Shown here piece after piece: positions 34,593-44,312 of a stretch of DNA of 64,000 nucleotides. The position numbers and the translations under genes were made by a program. Below the pieces are notes generated by a model. That model did not search any database, was not told the origin of the DNA, and worked only from the letters and a program-made list of their open reading frames with translations. Source of the DNA: JAGLOK01 sp963677605 (GTDB lineage Bacteria > Bacillota > Clostridia > Christensenellales > UMGS416). Every line of letters begins with the position of its first letter. The stretch's first letter is position 1. Location: NCBI GenBank assembly GCA_963677605.2, contig CAXXDX010000007.1, positions 868,001 to 932,000 on the forward strand. Direction: 5' to 3'.

Positions 34593-35384
34593 TTATTTTA
34601 TTGCACTTACAGACAGCCATTGGGGAAGAGCTGCAAGAGGGTTGGTTTTGTAGTCTTCCAATCTTTCAATTTCACTTTTAAGGATTTCCTGTTCGTCATC
34701 CCAGCTAATCCAAAAATCATAAGATTGCGCAAAAGATTCTTCAATTTCTGAAATCTTCAGATTTGATTTTATCATTGCATTTAAGATGTCTTTAATTCTC
34801 CAATGGTGCTTAATGCCTTCATTATCAGGATTTGTATCATTATAATTTTTAAGAATTTCCACCTTTGTTGTATCATCTTTAAAGGGTCTCATAAATGGAT
34901 GTATGTCATACATTATGTAAACAGCATTTTTTCTCATTATTCTATTGATATTTTTATACATAGATTCCAAATCATCAATCCATACATGCACACCGTTTGA
35001 TGTAAAAACAAAATCATAACTATCTGAGGAGATGTTATCCAGCTCCATTGTATTGCTGCAAACAAACTCTATATCCAGATTTAGCTTTTTTGCGACCTTT
35101 GACGCATTATCCAACTGACTGGGGGATATGTCGCACGATGTTACGTTTGCGCCCATAAGCGCAAATGCAAAAACAGCACAGTTATCTCCGCTTGATGGAA
35201 CACAAATATCTATATTTTTGAATGAGGGGATATGTGAGCTTATCATTCTCCATGTATCCGGATGAAAGACTGACTGAGGGGACTTTATAATTTCATTTAT
35301 TTTTTTGTCAGTATGGTTTTTTAGCGAATACTCCTCCGAAGAATTTTCCCAACTGTCTAATATTTTTTTGATGTTTTCTTTCAT
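34593..35384 (-). CDS. SAM-dependent methyltransferase
   Basis: 263 aa from ATG 35384 (AAGG upstream; the longer frame to 35438 adds a hydrophobic stretch without a site). A Rossmann-type methyltransferase: motif I CVPSSGDNCAVFAFALMGA near 70-90 (a GxGxG variant), acidic CDISP for the SAM ribose, FTSNGVHVWIDD as motif IV, then a C-terminal cap. Close relatives methylate small molecules or are uncharacterised. The substrate cannot be inferred from the neighbours. Confidence 0.82.
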   Translation of the reverse strand: MKENIKKILDSWENSSEEYSLKNHTDKKINEIIKSPQSVFHPDTWRMISSHIPSFKNIDICVPSSGDNCAVFAFALMGANVTSCDISPSQLDNASKVAKKLNLDIEFVCSNTMELDNISSDSYDFVFTSNGVHVWIDDLESMYKNINRIMRKNAVYIMYDIHPFMRPFKDDTTKVEILKNYNDTNPDNEGIKHHWRIKDILNAMIKSNLKISEIEESFAQSYDFWISWDDEQEILKSEIERLEDYKTNPLAALPQWLSVSAIK

Positions 35385-35492
35385 AGCTTTACCTTCATTT
35401 ATATAGACTAACAGGTAACATATTATACCAATTATCAATTTTCTACAAGCTGATTAAATAATTAATATTTCATGTATATTAGGCAAGTTTGA

Positions 35493-35521
35493 TTGCGATA
35501 ATTAACCCTAAATGTTAATAT
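35493..35521 (+). promoter_or_regulatory. probable promoter of secA
   Basis: TTGCGA (35493-35498) and TAATAT (35516-35521) with 17 nt between, about 34 nt before the start codon. Confidence 0.5.
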
Positions 35522-35554
35522 AAGAGGATGAAAAATACCTTTAAAGGATGATAT

Positions 35555-38368
35555 ATGAGTATATTAAAAAAAATATTTGCCTCTTCCAATGAAAGGGAAG
35601 TGGCAAAACTTATGAAAATGGCTGATGCCATTGATGCACTTGAGCCTTCATTGCAAAAGCTTACCGATGATGAGCTTCATGCAAAAACTTCTGAGTTTAA
35701 GGAAAGACTTGCAAAAGGCGAATCTTTAGATGACATATTGCCCGAAGCTTTTGCGGTAGTACGCGAAGCAGCTGTAAGGACTGTTGGAATGCGCCACTTT
35801 AGAGAGCAGATGGTGGTCGGAATCGTAATGCATCAGGGACGTATCGCAGAGATGAAAACAGGCGAAGGAAAAACGCTTGTTGCAACACTTCCCGGTTATC
35901 TTAACGCGCTTGAAGGAAAAGGTGCGCATCTTGTTACAGTTAATGATTACTTAGCACGCTATCACAGCGAGTGGATGGGTAAGATTTATAATTTTCTTGG
36001 GCTTAAAGTCGGTCTCGTAGTTCCCGGAATGAACGCAGCTGAAAAGCGTGATGCTTATGCTGCAGACATCACTTACGGAACCAACAATGAGTTCGGCTTT
36101 GACTATCTTCGCGATAACATGGCAACCGATAAAAACCGCAGGGTTCAAAGACCGCTTCACTACGCAATGGTTGACGAAGTGGACTCTATCTTGATTGATG
36201 AAGCCAGAACTCCGCTTATTATCTCAGGACAGGGTGAAAAATCTACCGATCTTTATGCAAGGGCTGACCAGTTTGTACGCAGGCTGAAAGAGCGCATTGT
36301 GGAAAAAGACGAGGAAGAAACACCTTCAATGCTGCGCAACATAAATGCAGAGCTTGAGGCTGAAGATCCGCCGGGAGATTATATTCGAGACGAAAAAATG
36401 CACACTGTAAACCTTACTGATGAAGGTGTCGGGCGTGCGGAAAAATATTTTGGTGTAGAAAACTTGGGCGACATTGAAAACTCTGAGCTTTCACATCATA
36501 TAAATCAGGCTTTAAAAGCGCGCTATCTTATGACGCGTGACAAGGACTATATCGTAAAAGAAGGCGAAGTTGTAATAGTTGACGAATTTACTGGACGCCT
36601 TATGACGGGAAGAAGATATTCCGACGGACTTCATCAGGCAATAGAGGCAAAAGAAGGTGTCCAGGTTCGCTCAGAAAGCAAGACGCTTGCGACTATTACA
36701 CTGCAGAACTACTTCAGGATGTATAAAAAACTAAGTGGAATGACGGCTACTGCAAAGACCGAGGAAAATGAATTCCGCGGCATATACGGCATGGACGTTG
36801 TGGTTATCCCGACTCATAAACCGATGATACGCGATGATCAGAATGATGCTATTTACCGCACAATAAAAGGCAAGGAAGAAGCCGTCATAGAAGACATTAA
36901 GGAATGTTATGACAAAGGTCAGCCAGTGCTTGTCGGCACTGTTTCGGTTGACTATTCCGAGCATTTAAGCAAACTTTTGGGAAGGCGCGGAATAAAACAT
37001 ACAGTTCTTAACGCGAAATATCATGAAAAAGAAGCTGAGATAGTTGCTCAAGCAGGCAAAAAAGGCACAGTTACAATAGCCACAAACATGGCCGGACGCG
37101 GAACTGACATTAAACTTGGCGGAAACCCTGAGTTTATGGCAAGAAAACAGATGACAGCGCAGGGTGTTGACCACGAGATACTTGAAATGGCGATAGGCCA
37201 TGTGCATACAGAAGATCCGGAAGTTCTTAAGGTGCGCTCGGATTTCCAAAAACTTCACGACAGCTACAAGGTGGAAACCGATAAGGAACATGATGAAGTT
37301 GTGGAATTGGGCGGACTTCGTGTTATTGGTACCGAGCGTCATGAAAGCCGAAGGATAGACAACCAGCTTCGCGGACGAAGCGGACGTCAGGGTGACCCGG
37401 GAAGTTCTAAATTTTATGTTTCGGTTGAAGATGATTTGATGAGGCTGTTCGGCGGCGAAAGAATACAGAGCATTATGGGAACAATGGGAATGGACGACAG
37501 CATGCCGCTTGAGTTCAATGTTCTTTCAAAACAGATTGAAAATGCACAGAAACGCGTTGAGGGACGCAACTTCCAGTCGCGAAAACATGTGCTGCAGTAT
37601 GACGATGTAATGAACCGTCAGCGCGAGATAATATATGACCAGAGAAAAAGAGTTCTGGAAGGCGAAAACCTGCAAAGTCAGATCAGCGACATGCTGGACA
37701 GGATTATAGATGCAGTCGTAGGGCCATATACCGCTGCAAGCCAGTATCCGGAAAACTGGGATTATGAAGGTATGTTTGAGTATCTTCACCATATATTCCT
37801 TCCGAAGGGATATGTGAAGATAGATAAAGATGAGATGGAAGATCTAACCGTCGAGTCACTTACAAAAAAACTAAAAGATGCAGCTCATGAGCTTTACGAT
37901 ATAAAGGAAAAGCAGATAGAGGAGCAGGGCGGCGACATGCGGGATGTTGAGCGTTTTGTGCTGTTGCGTGTAGTTGACCAGAAATGGATGGACCACATCG
38001 ACGCTATGGACAGACTTCGTCAAGGCGTGGGCTTGCGTGCATACGGACAGCGCGATCCTGTTGTTGAATATCGCATGGAAAGCTTTGAGATGTTTGACGA
38101 GATGATAAACTCCATTCAGGAAGATGCCATCAGCATGATCTTTAGAATCAGCGTGCAGTCAAACATGCAGCACAAAGAAGTCGGCAAAACCACTGCCGGA
38201 AAAGCAACAAACCGCTCTCAGCGTCGAAAAGGAAACACTCCTCAAAAGGGCGGAGCGGAGAATCCACAGGCAAATGCACCTGTTAAGGTTGATAAAAAAG
38301 TGGGCAGGAATGAGCCATGTCCATGCGGAAGCGGAAAGAAATACAAAAATTGTTGCGGTAAAAATTGA
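35555..38368 (+). CDS. secA: preprotein translocase ATPase SecA
   Basis: 937 aa. The DEAD motor has Walker A MKTGEGKTLVATLPGYLN, the DEVDSILIDEARTPLIISG box, the preprotein crosslinking domain, TNMAGRGTDIKLGG in NBD2 and QLRGRSGRQGDPGSSKF. The C-terminus ends with a SEC-C zinc motif, EPCPCGSGKKYKNCC. It drives secretion through SecYEG (secE is encoded at 52654). It is followed by a methyltransferase after 3 nt and by prfB, the usual secA-prfB neighbourhood of Firmicutes with one extra gene. Confidence 0.98.
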   Translation: MSILKKIFASSNEREVAKLMKMADAIDALEPSLQKLTDDELHAKTSEFKERLAKGESLDDILPEAFAVVREAAVRTVGMRHFREQMVVGIVMHQGRIAEMKTGEGKTLVATLPGYLNALEGKGAHLVTVNDYLARYHSEWMGKIYNFLGLKVGLVVPGMNAAEKRDAYAADITYGTNNEFGFDYLRDNMATDKNRRVQRPLHYAMVDEVDSILIDEARTPLIISGQGEKSTDLYARADQFVRRLKERIVEKDEEETPSMLRNINAELEAEDPPGDYIRDEKMHTVNLTDEGVGRAEKYFGVENLGDIENSELSHHINQALKARYLMTRDKDYIVKEGEVVIVDEFTGRLMTGRRYSDGLHQAIEAKEGVQVRSESKTLATITLQNYFRMYKKLSGMTATAKTEENEFRGIYGMDVVVIPTHKPMIRDDQNDAIYRTIKGKEEAVIEDIKECYDKGQPVLVGTVSVDYSEHLSKLLGRRGIKHTVLNAKYHEKEAEIVAQAGKKGTVTIATNMAGRGTDIKLGGNPEFMARKQMTAQGVDHEILEMAIGHVHTEDPEVLKVRSDFQKLHDSYKVETDKEHDEVVELGGLRVIGTERHESRRIDNQLRGRSGRQGDPGSSKFYVSVEDDLMRLFGGERIQSIMGTMGMDDSMPLEFNVLSKQIENAQKRVEGRNFQSRKHVLQYDDVMNRQREIIYDQRKRVLEGENLQSQISDMLDRIIDAVVGPYTAASQYPENWDYEGMFEYLHHIFLPKGYVKIDKDEMEDLTVESLTKKLKDAAHELYDIKEKQIEEQGGDMRDVERFVLLRVVDQKWMDHIDAMDRLRQGVGLRAYGQRDPVVEYRMESFEMFDEMINSIQEDAISMIFRISVQSNMQHKEVGKTTAGKATNRSQRRKGNTPQKGGAENPQANAPVKVDKKVGRNEPCPCGSGKKYKNCCGKN

Positions 38369-38371
38369 TAT

Positions 38372-39001
38372 ATGAAAGATTACTGGGAAAAACGCTATAA
38401 AGACGGCGGAAAGATATGGGGCGAAAACCCAAGCCTTTCGGCAAAACAGGCCGGAGTTCTTTTTGAAAGCTCAAGAGTCGAGAGTGTGCTTGTTCCCGGA
38501 TGCGGATATGGAAGACATACCAGCTATTTTGACAGCCTGGGATTTGAAGTGTCAGGAATCGAGATTGCCAGTGATGCCATAGAAACAGCAAAAAAAGACA
38601 ATCCTCATATAAAATATTATAAGGGATCTGTGCTTGATATGCCGTTTTCTGCAGACAGATATGATGCTGTGTACTGCTTTAATGTATTGCATCTTTTTAT
38701 GGATAGCGACAGAAAGAAATTTGTTTCGAGCTGCAGAGATGTACTAAAAGATGCTGGATTTGTGTATTTTACTGTGTTTTCTGAATTGGAAGACAGCTTT
38801 GGCAAGGGGAAAATGGTGGAGTACAACACATATGAAAGCAAACCCGGGCGTCCTGTGCATTATTTTACTCATGATGATTTACTTGATCACTTCAAAGACT
38901 TTGAAGTGTTGGACACCGGAACTATTGACGAAGAAGAAAACCACGGCGAAGCAGGGCACCATGTGCATGCAGTAAGATATATATTTGCAAGGAAGAGATA
39001 A
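38372..39001 (+). CDS. class I SAM methyltransferase, TehB/TPMT-like
   Basis: 209 aa. It starts MKDYWEKRYKDGGKIWGENP, the DYWExRY opening typical of TehB and thiopurine-type methyltransferases. Motif I is VLVPGCGYGRHTSYFDSLG, post-I is GIEIASDAIETA, and motif IV is YDAVYCFNVLHLF. Relatives methylate tellurite, thiols or other small acceptors. It is wedged between secA and prfB with 3-nt gaps and so is cotranscribed. The role is probably detoxification, by family only. Confidence 0.85.
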   Translation: MKDYWEKRYKDGGKIWGENPSLSAKQAGVLFESSRVESVLVPGCGYGRHTSYFDSLGFEVSGIEIASDAIETAKKDNPHIKYYKGSVLDMPFSADRYDAVYCFNVLHLFMDSDRKKFVSSCRDVLKDAGFVYFTVFSELEDSFGKGKMVEYNTYESKPGRPVHYFTHDDLLDHFKDFEVLDTGTIDEEENHGEAGHHVHAVRYIFARKR

Positions 39002-39004
39002 ATA

Positions 39005-40096
39005 ATGATAAACATTGAACAGATAAAAGCGCGCATCGAGGATGTCAAAGAGCAGATTTCCGAGATTCACGGCGCGCTACACATAGATGACCTCGTGCGT
39101 GAGCTGGAGGAATTAAACCTTACCATGGCGGAACCCGGATTCTGGGATAATGCCGAAAATGCGCAGAACACAAACAAGCAGGCGCGATCTGTTGAAAACA
39201 AGATTAAAAAATATAACGAGCTTTTGGAAAAAGCCGATGACCTTGATGTGATGGCAGAGTTTGCAATGGAAGACGAAGAAATGGCGGATGAGCTTGAAGA
39301 TGCACTTGAGGCTTTGGAAGCTGACTGCGAAAAAACCAAGATTTCAGCTCTTTTAACCGGAGACTACGACTCAAACAATGCCATATTGTCGCTTAATGCG
39401 GGAGCCGGCGGAACTGAGGCGCAGGACTGGACGGATATGCTGTTTCGTATGTATAAGAGATGGTGCGAGCGTCAGGGATATGATGTTAAGATGATTGACT
39501 ATCTTGCAGGCAATGACGCAGGCGTTAAATCCGTGTCATTTTTAGTGCAGGGTGAAAATGCATACGGCTTTTTAAAAGCTGAAAAAGGTGTTCACAGGCT
39601 TGTTAGAATATCGCCTTTTGATTCATCGGCCAGGCGGCACACTTCTTTCGCGTCTCTTGACGTTATGCCGGAAGTAGAATTAAACAGCGAGGTGGAAATA
39701 CCGCCGGATGAGATAAAGATGGATGTTTATCACGCAAGCGGCGCAGGCGGACAGCATGTTAACAAGACATCATCGGCTGTCAGGCTGACTCATATTCCGA
39801 CAGGGCTTGTTGCGGCATGCCAGAATGAACGCTCGCAGGTGCAAAACAGGGAAACTGCAATGAAAGTTCTTATTGCAAAGCTTGTGGAGATAAAAGAGCG
39901 CGAGCATATGCAGGAGATGGCTGACATAAAAGGTGAGATGAAAAAAATCGAATGGGGAAGTCAGATACGCTCTTATGTATTCCATCCGTATAAAATGGTT
40001 AAAGACCACAGAACTAATGTTGAGTCAAACAATGTGGACGCTGTTATGGACGGCGATTTGGATAAGTTTATAAGCGCTTATCTTAAGATGGTGTAA
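39005..40096 (+). CDS. prfB: peptide chain release factor 2
   Basis: 363 aa. RF2 identity comes from the SPF anticodon-like tripeptide (RISPFDSSARRHTSF) and the GGQ catalytic motif (ASGAGGQHVNKTSSAV). It releases at UGA and UAA. The reading frame is continuous from ATG 39005 through the segment where most bacteria have the in-frame UGA and programmed +1 frameshift. Here that region reads EIHGALHIDDLVRELEEL with no stop, so autoregulation by frameshifting is absent. Confidence 0.96.
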   Translation: MINIEQIKARIEDVKEQISEIHGALHIDDLVRELEELNLTMAEPGFWDNAENAQNTNKQARSVENKIKKYNELLEKADDLDVMAEFAMEDEEMADELEDALEALEADCEKTKISALLTGDYDSNNAILSLNAGAGGTEAQDWTDMLFRMYKRWCERQGYDVKMIDYLAGNDAGVKSVSFLVQGENAYGFLKAEKGVHRLVRISPFDSSARRHTSFASLDVMPEVELNSEVEIPPDEIKMDVYHASGAGGQHVNKTSSAVRLTHIPTGLVAACQNERSQVQNRETAMKVLIAKLVEIKEREHMQEMADIKGEMKKIEWGSQIRSYVFHPYKMVKDHRTNVESNNVDAVMDGDLDKFISAYLKMV

Positions 40097-40097
40097 T

Positions 40098-40793
40098 ATG
40101 AAGAGTTTTATAACATATTTGTTGTCAGCGATTTGCGCATTAGCTGTGATCATAGTTTTGATATTTACTGCAATGCAGTTGGTTATATTTGATGAAAACC
40201 GTTTTCATGAATCATATGAGGAAAATGACTTATATGAATTTATCGGCGTAGAAAAAGATACTTTGCACGAGATAACACATGAGATGATGGGTTATCTTAA
40301 AGGCACAAGGGATGATTTAATCATGCATGCCGAAATTCGCGGAGAATACCAGCAGGTGTTTGAAGAACGTGAAATAGCCCATATGGTGGACGTGAAAGCG
40401 CTTTTCATGGGTGGATTTATGATTCGCAATATTGCAGCTGTTACAGCAGCGGTGCTTTTGGGAGTGCTTTTTGGATTGAGACGAAAGGATGCCATAAAGC
40501 CTTTGTGCAAAAGTTACCTTTGGGTGATGGGAGCGTTTATCGCAATTGCAGCGATTCTTGGCATATATATGGTTATAGATTTTAATGCGTTGTTTATAAA
40601 ATTCCATCATGTGTTTTTTACCAATGATTTATGGCTTCTGGATATTGACACGGATGTGCTTATTCAAATGCTTCCGGAGTCGTTTTTTAACAGCCTTGCG
40701 CTTTCTATAGTATACTATCTTGCGGCATTTATATTGATACCTTCAATAGCCGCAGCTTCTTATTTAATCTGGAGAAGGAAAAAAGATGCGTAA
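40098..40793 (+). CDS. DUF1461 / TIGR01906-type integral membrane protein
   Basis: 231 aa with an N-terminal membrane helix (SFITYLLSAICALAVIIVLI), an extracytoplasmic loop (MQLVIFDENRFHESYEENDL), then three more helices (about 110-130, 145-165, 200-222). This layout, and the FHMVDVKALFMGG-like AHMVDVKALFMGG segment before helix 2, match the TIGR01906 family of Firmicutes, which has no known function. It begins 1 nt after prfB and overlaps tsaD by 8 nt. Confidence 0.8.
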   Translation: MKSFITYLLSAICALAVIIVLIFTAMQLVIFDENRFHESYEENDLYEFIGVEKDTLHEITHEMMGYLKGTRDDLIMHAEIRGEYQQVFEEREIAHMVDVKALFMGGFMIRNIAAVTAAVLLGVLFGLRRKDAIKPLCKSYLWVMGAFIAIAAILGIYMVIDFNALFIKFHHVFFTNDLWLLDIDTDVLIQMLPESFFNSLALSIVYYLAAFILIPSIAAASYLIWRRKKDA

Positions 40794-41802
40794 GGATGCT
40801 TTGATACTTGCAATTGAAACATCATGCGATGAAACTTCGGCTTCTCTTGTTCGTAATGGGAGTGAGATGCTGTCGCTTGTTGTAAACTCTCAGGTGGACA
40901 CTCATAAAGAGTATGGCGGAGTTGTGCCTGAGGTTGCAAGCCGCATGCATATACAAAACATTGCTGCCGTAGTGGACGCCGCGATGGACGGGCACAGCTT
41001 GGATGAAGTGGATGCGATTGCGGTTACTCAGGGCCCTGGCCTTGTCGGAGCTTTGCTTGTGGGTGTAAACTTTGCAAAGTCCATGGCGTATGCTTTAAAC
41101 AAACCTCTCATTGGTGTACACCACACTGATGGACATGTCAGCGCGAACTATATTACAAATAAAGACTTAGAGCCTCCGTTTCTGGCTCTTATAGTGTCCG
41201 GAGGGCACACAATACTGTGCCATGTGAAAGATTACGGAAAGTATGAACTAATAGGACAGACGAGAGATGACGCTTCCGGCGAGGCATTTGACAAGGGAGC
41301 GAGACTTTTGGGACTGCCGTATCCCGGCGGCAAGCTGATTGATGATCTTGCAAAGAGCGGAAATCCGAAAGCTATCAATTTCACGCGATCAAAGATAAAG
41401 GATGCGCCGTTTGATTTCTCGTTCAGCGGAGTGAAAACACAGCTCAGACATTTTATACAAAAGCATGATGATGAGTATATAGAAGCGAATATTAATGACA
41501 TCGCGGCATCATATCAGGCTGCAATAGTTGACATGCTGACTCAAAACCTTCATAATGCAATAAAAAAATACGGTGCAAAGAAAGTGGCTTTGGCGGGCGG
41601 CGTGGCTGCGAACTCGTATCTTCGCAAAGAAGCGGAGAAACTGTGCGAAAGCGAAGGAGCAAAGCTGTTTATGCCTGATTTTAAGCTGTGCCTTGACAAT
41701 GCGGCGATGATAGGCTCTGCCGGATATTATATGTTAATAAAGGATAAAACTGCGGATATTTCAATGAACGCTGTTCCGCAGATGGATTTATATGATAGGT
41801 GA
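40786..41802 (+). CDS. tsaD: tRNA N6-adenosine threonylcarbamoyltransferase
   Basis: 338 aa. An ASKHA-fold protein with ILAIETSCDETSASLV at the N-terminus, the metal-binding GVHHTDGHVSANY (H-x4-H type), SGGHTILCHVKDYG and LAGGVAANSYLRKE. It transfers threonylcarbamoyl to A37 of ANN-decoding tRNAs with TsaB/TsaE, which are not in the window. It overlaps the previous gene and, by 11 nt, mrnC. Confidence 0.97.
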   Translation: MRKDALILAIETSCDETSASLVRNGSEMLSLVVNSQVDTHKEYGGVVPEVASRMHIQNIAAVVDAAMDGHSLDEVDAIAVTQGPGLVGALLVGVNFAKSMAYALNKPLIGVHHTDGHVSANYITNKDLEPPFLALIVSGGHTILCHVKDYGKYELIGQTRDDASGEAFDKGARLLGLPYPGGKLIDDLAKSGNPKAINFTRSKIKDAPFDFSFSGVKTQLRHFIQKHDDEYIEANINDIAASYQAAIVDMLTQNLHNAIKKYGAKKVALAGGVAANSYLRKEAEKLCESEGAKLFMPDFKLCLDNAAMIGSAGYYMLIKDKTADISMNAVPQMDLYDR

Positions 41803-42214
41803 TATTAAAGGAAAATACGACAGACTGGGAAGCGAAAAGGAGATAAAAAGCCTTAACGCTTTAACTCTCGCATACATAGGAGACACTGTGTATGATTTAT
41901 ACGTGCGCAATCATTTAATATGCACAGGTGATTACAAAACGGGAAAGCTTCACCTTATGGCAGTGCGCCATGTGAGTGCCGCAGCTCAGGCAAAGGCATT
42001 GGATGCTGTCTGGGATATGTTTACCCAGGAAGAGCTGGACATCGTTCAGCGCGCAAAAAACACAAAAAATGCTACTATACCTAAAAACGCAAGCCCGAAG
42101 ACATATAAAAAAGCAACGGCTCTTGAAGCTCTTATTGGGTATTTATATTTAAGCGAGAAAAATGACCGCCTTATCGAAATATTGGATGCGGCATATAAAG
42201 CAAACGGGAAGTAA
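41792..42214 (+). CDS. mrnC: Mini-ribonuclease III
   Basis: 140 aa. The RNase III catalytic signature is present (LTLAYIGDTVYDLYVRNHL, with later EALIGYLYLS), without a double-stranded RNA-binding domain, which defines MrnC. It matures 23S rRNA ends in Firmicutes. It overlaps tsaD and sits upstream of thyA, folA and rlmB. Confidence 0.95.
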   Translation: MIGDIKGKYDRLGSEKEIKSLNALTLAYIGDTVYDLYVRNHLICTGDYKTGKLHLMAVRHVSAAAQAKALDAVWDMFTQEELDIVQRAKNTKNATIPKNASPKTYKKATALEALIGYLYLSEKNDRLIEILDAAYKANGK

Positions 42215-42226
42215 CGGAGGGGAATT

Positions 42227-43057
42227 TTGAGCATAGCAGACAAGATATTTATTGATATGTGCACTGATATTCTTGAAAACGGAGTATCTTCCGAAGGACA
42301 AGAGGTACGTGCAAGATGGGAAGACGGGACACCTGCGCATACTATAAAGAAGTTTGGTGTTGTAAACAGATATGATTTGTCTGTGGAATTTCCTGCGCTA
42401 ACGTTAAGGCGCACAAATTTCGGTGCTGCTGTGGACGAGATATTGTGGATTTGGCAGAAAAAATCAAACAACATCAATGGGCTAAACAGCAAGATATGGG
42501 ACAGCTGGGCGGATGCGAGCGGTTCTATCGGAAAAGCATACGGTTATCAGCTGCGCCAGAAGCATAAATATAAAGAGGGCGAGTTTGATCAGGTGGACAG
42601 GGTTATATGGGACTTAAAGCATAATCCATACAGCAGGCGGATTATAACGAACATTTATAACCATGATGATTTGAGCGAGATGCACCTTTATCCGTGCGCA
42701 TACAGTGTTACATTTAACGTGACCGGTGATAAACTTAATGCTATCTTACACCAGAGATCAAATGATGTGCTTGCAGCGAACAACTGGAATGTGGTACAGT
42801 ATGCTGTGCTTATACACATGATGGCGCAGGTAAGCGGTTTTGAAGCGGGTGAGCTTGTTCATGTAATAGCGGATGCTCATGTATATGACAGACATGTGCC
42901 TGTTGTAGAGGAACTTATATCAAGAAAATCCATGAAGCCTCCGATATTTAAGATGAATAAGGATATTAAAAACTTTTACGACTTTAAGGTAGAAGACTTT
43001 TCGCTTGAAAACTATATTCCGCGAAAACGCGTACCTAAGATACCGATAGCGATATAG
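42227..43057 (+). CDS. thyA: thymidylate synthase
   Basis: 276 aa from a TTG start at 42227 with CGGAGGGGA 5 nt upstream; there is no nearby ATG in frame. The catalytic cysteine lies in HLYPCAYSVTFNV and the nucleotide segment is QRSNDVLAANNWNVVQYA, then VIADAHVYDRHV. It makes dTMP from dUMP with methylene-tetrahydrofolate and yields dihydrofolate, which the next gene's product reduces. The CAY (rather than CHA-type) context and NNWNVVQ segment fit the clostridial ThyA subgroup. Confidence 0.92.
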   Translation: MSIADKIFIDMCTDILENGVSSEGQEVRARWEDGTPAHTIKKFGVVNRYDLSVEFPALTLRRTNFGAAVDEILWIWQKKSNNINGLNSKIWDSWADASGSIGKAYGYQLRQKHKYKEGEFDQVDRVIWDLKHNPYSRRIITNIYNHDDLSEMHLYPCAYSVTFNVTGDKLNAILHQRSNDVLAANNWNVVQYAVLIHMMAQVSGFEAGELVHVIADAHVYDRHVPVVEELISRKSMKPPIFKMNKDIKNFYDFKVEDFSLENYIPRKRVPKIPIAI

Positions 43058-43066
43058 GAGAACAAA

Positions 43067-43570
43067 ATGCATGCTATACTTTCGGCTGATAATAATTGGG
43101 CAATCGGCTGTGATGGAAAGCTTTTGGCAAGAGTGCCGGAAGATATGAAGTACTTTAAATCTATGACTTTGGGGAAAGTCGTTATAATGGGCAGAAAGAC
43201 TTTTGATTCGCTGCCTAAAAAACCGCTAACTAACAGAGTGAATGTGGTTCTTACGCGCGACAAAAACTTTGAATATGAAGGTGTTATTGTAGTTCACAGT
43301 GTTGATGAAGCATTAAAAGAAGCGAAGCTGCACATGGAAGATGATGTGTTTATAATCGGCGGAGAAGAAATATATAAATTATTTCTTCCGTACTGCTTAA
43401 GTGTTTATGTGACAAAGTTTCAGCAGGAGTTCGAAGCGGACACGTTTTTTCCGAATCTTGATGAGGACTTAAGCTGGGAGCTTGTGCACGTATCCGAAGA
43501 AAAAGAACATAACGGGCTTAGATATGTTTTTACGGAATATAAAAATAGATTTACGGAAGTGATTGAATGA
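43067..43570 (+). CDS. folA: dihydrofolate reductase
   Basis: 167 aa; AGGAGAAC precedes the ATG. The family pattern is complete: LSADNNWAIGCDGKLLARVP, MKYFKSMTLGKVVIMGRKTF, VFIIGGEEIYKLFLPY. It regenerates tetrahydrofolate consumed by ThyA, whose gene ends 9 nt upstream. Its stop overlaps the rlmB start by 4 nt. Confidence 0.95.
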   Translation: MHAILSADNNWAIGCDGKLLARVPEDMKYFKSMTLGKVVIMGRKTFDSLPKKPLTNRVNVVLTRDKNFEYEGVIVVHSVDEALKEAKLHMEDDVFIIGGEEIYKLFLPYCLSVYVTKFQQEFEADTFFPNLDEDLSWELVHVSEEKEHNGLRYVFTEYKNRFTEVIE

Positions 43571-44307
43571 ACGGTCAGGATTATCAGCTTGAAGGCATAA
43601 ACTCGGTTTTATCTGCTCTTAAAGCAGGACGAAATATTAAACTTATTATGATATCAGACAGCGCAAAGCCCGCAAGAATGCAGGAGATAGCTGAGCTTGC
43701 CGGCAAAAAACATATTAAAATAGAATATGCAAAAAGGCACAAGCTTGATGATATGAGCCTGACTCAAAGCCACCACGGCGTTATTGCAGTTGTTGAAGGC
43801 GGAAGAGAAAAGGCTTTTGAAGAAGTGGCAGATGAAGTGCTTGAAGCACAGGAAAGCCCGCTTTTTGTTTTGCTTGATGGCATACAGGATCCGCACAACC
43901 TTGGTGCAATAATCCGCACAGCTGAGTGTGCAGGGGCATCGTGCGTAATAATTCCAGAAAGAAGAAGCGCAAAGGTAACTGCTGTTGCATCAAACGCTTC
44001 TGCCGGCGCTATAAACATAATACCTGTTGCTTATACAAAAAATATAAATAGAGCTATCGAATATCTGCAGGAAAAAGGTGTATGGGTTCTGGGCACGGAC
44101 GCTGGAGGCAAAAACTATGATGAAGCCGACTATAAAGGCAAAACGGCTATAGTTATGGGCAGCGAGGGTGAAGGCCTTCACAGGCTGACTGCACAAAAGT
44201 GCGATGATATTGTTGGTATAAAAATGTATGGAAAGACTACATCGCTGAATGTATCGGTTGCAGCGGGAGTTGTTCTTTTTGAAGCGGCAAAGCAAAGGAA
44301 CGGGTAA
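43567..44307 (+). CDS. rlmB: 23S rRNA (guanosine-2'-O-)-methyltransferase, SpoU family
   Basis: 246 aa. An N-terminal substrate-binding domain (YQLEGINSVLSALKAGRNI) is followed by the SPOUT knot with motif 1 LDGIQDPHNLGAIIRTAECA, motif 2 VMGSEGEGLHRL and motif 3 LNVSVAAGVVLFEA. It methylates a guanosine of 23S rRNA. It overlaps folA by 4 nt, and yacP starts 5 nt after it. Confidence 0.94.
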   Translation: MNGQDYQLEGINSVLSALKAGRNIKLIMISDSAKPARMQEIAELAGKKHIKIEYAKRHKLDDMSLTQSHHGVIAVVEGGREKAFEEVADEVLEAQESPLFVLLDGIQDPHNLGAIIRTAECAGASCVIIPERRSAKVTAVASNASAGAINIIPVAYTKNINRAIEYLQEKGVWVLGTDAGGKNYDEADYKGKTAIVMGSEGEGLHRLTAQKCDDIVGIKMYGKTTSLNVSVAAGVVLFEAAKQRNG

Positions 44308-44312
44308 TATAC

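Noticed and set aside
39005..39120. Hidden frameshift site in prfB
   Set aside because: No in-frame UGA or slippery CUU-UGA sequence is present in the expected segment.
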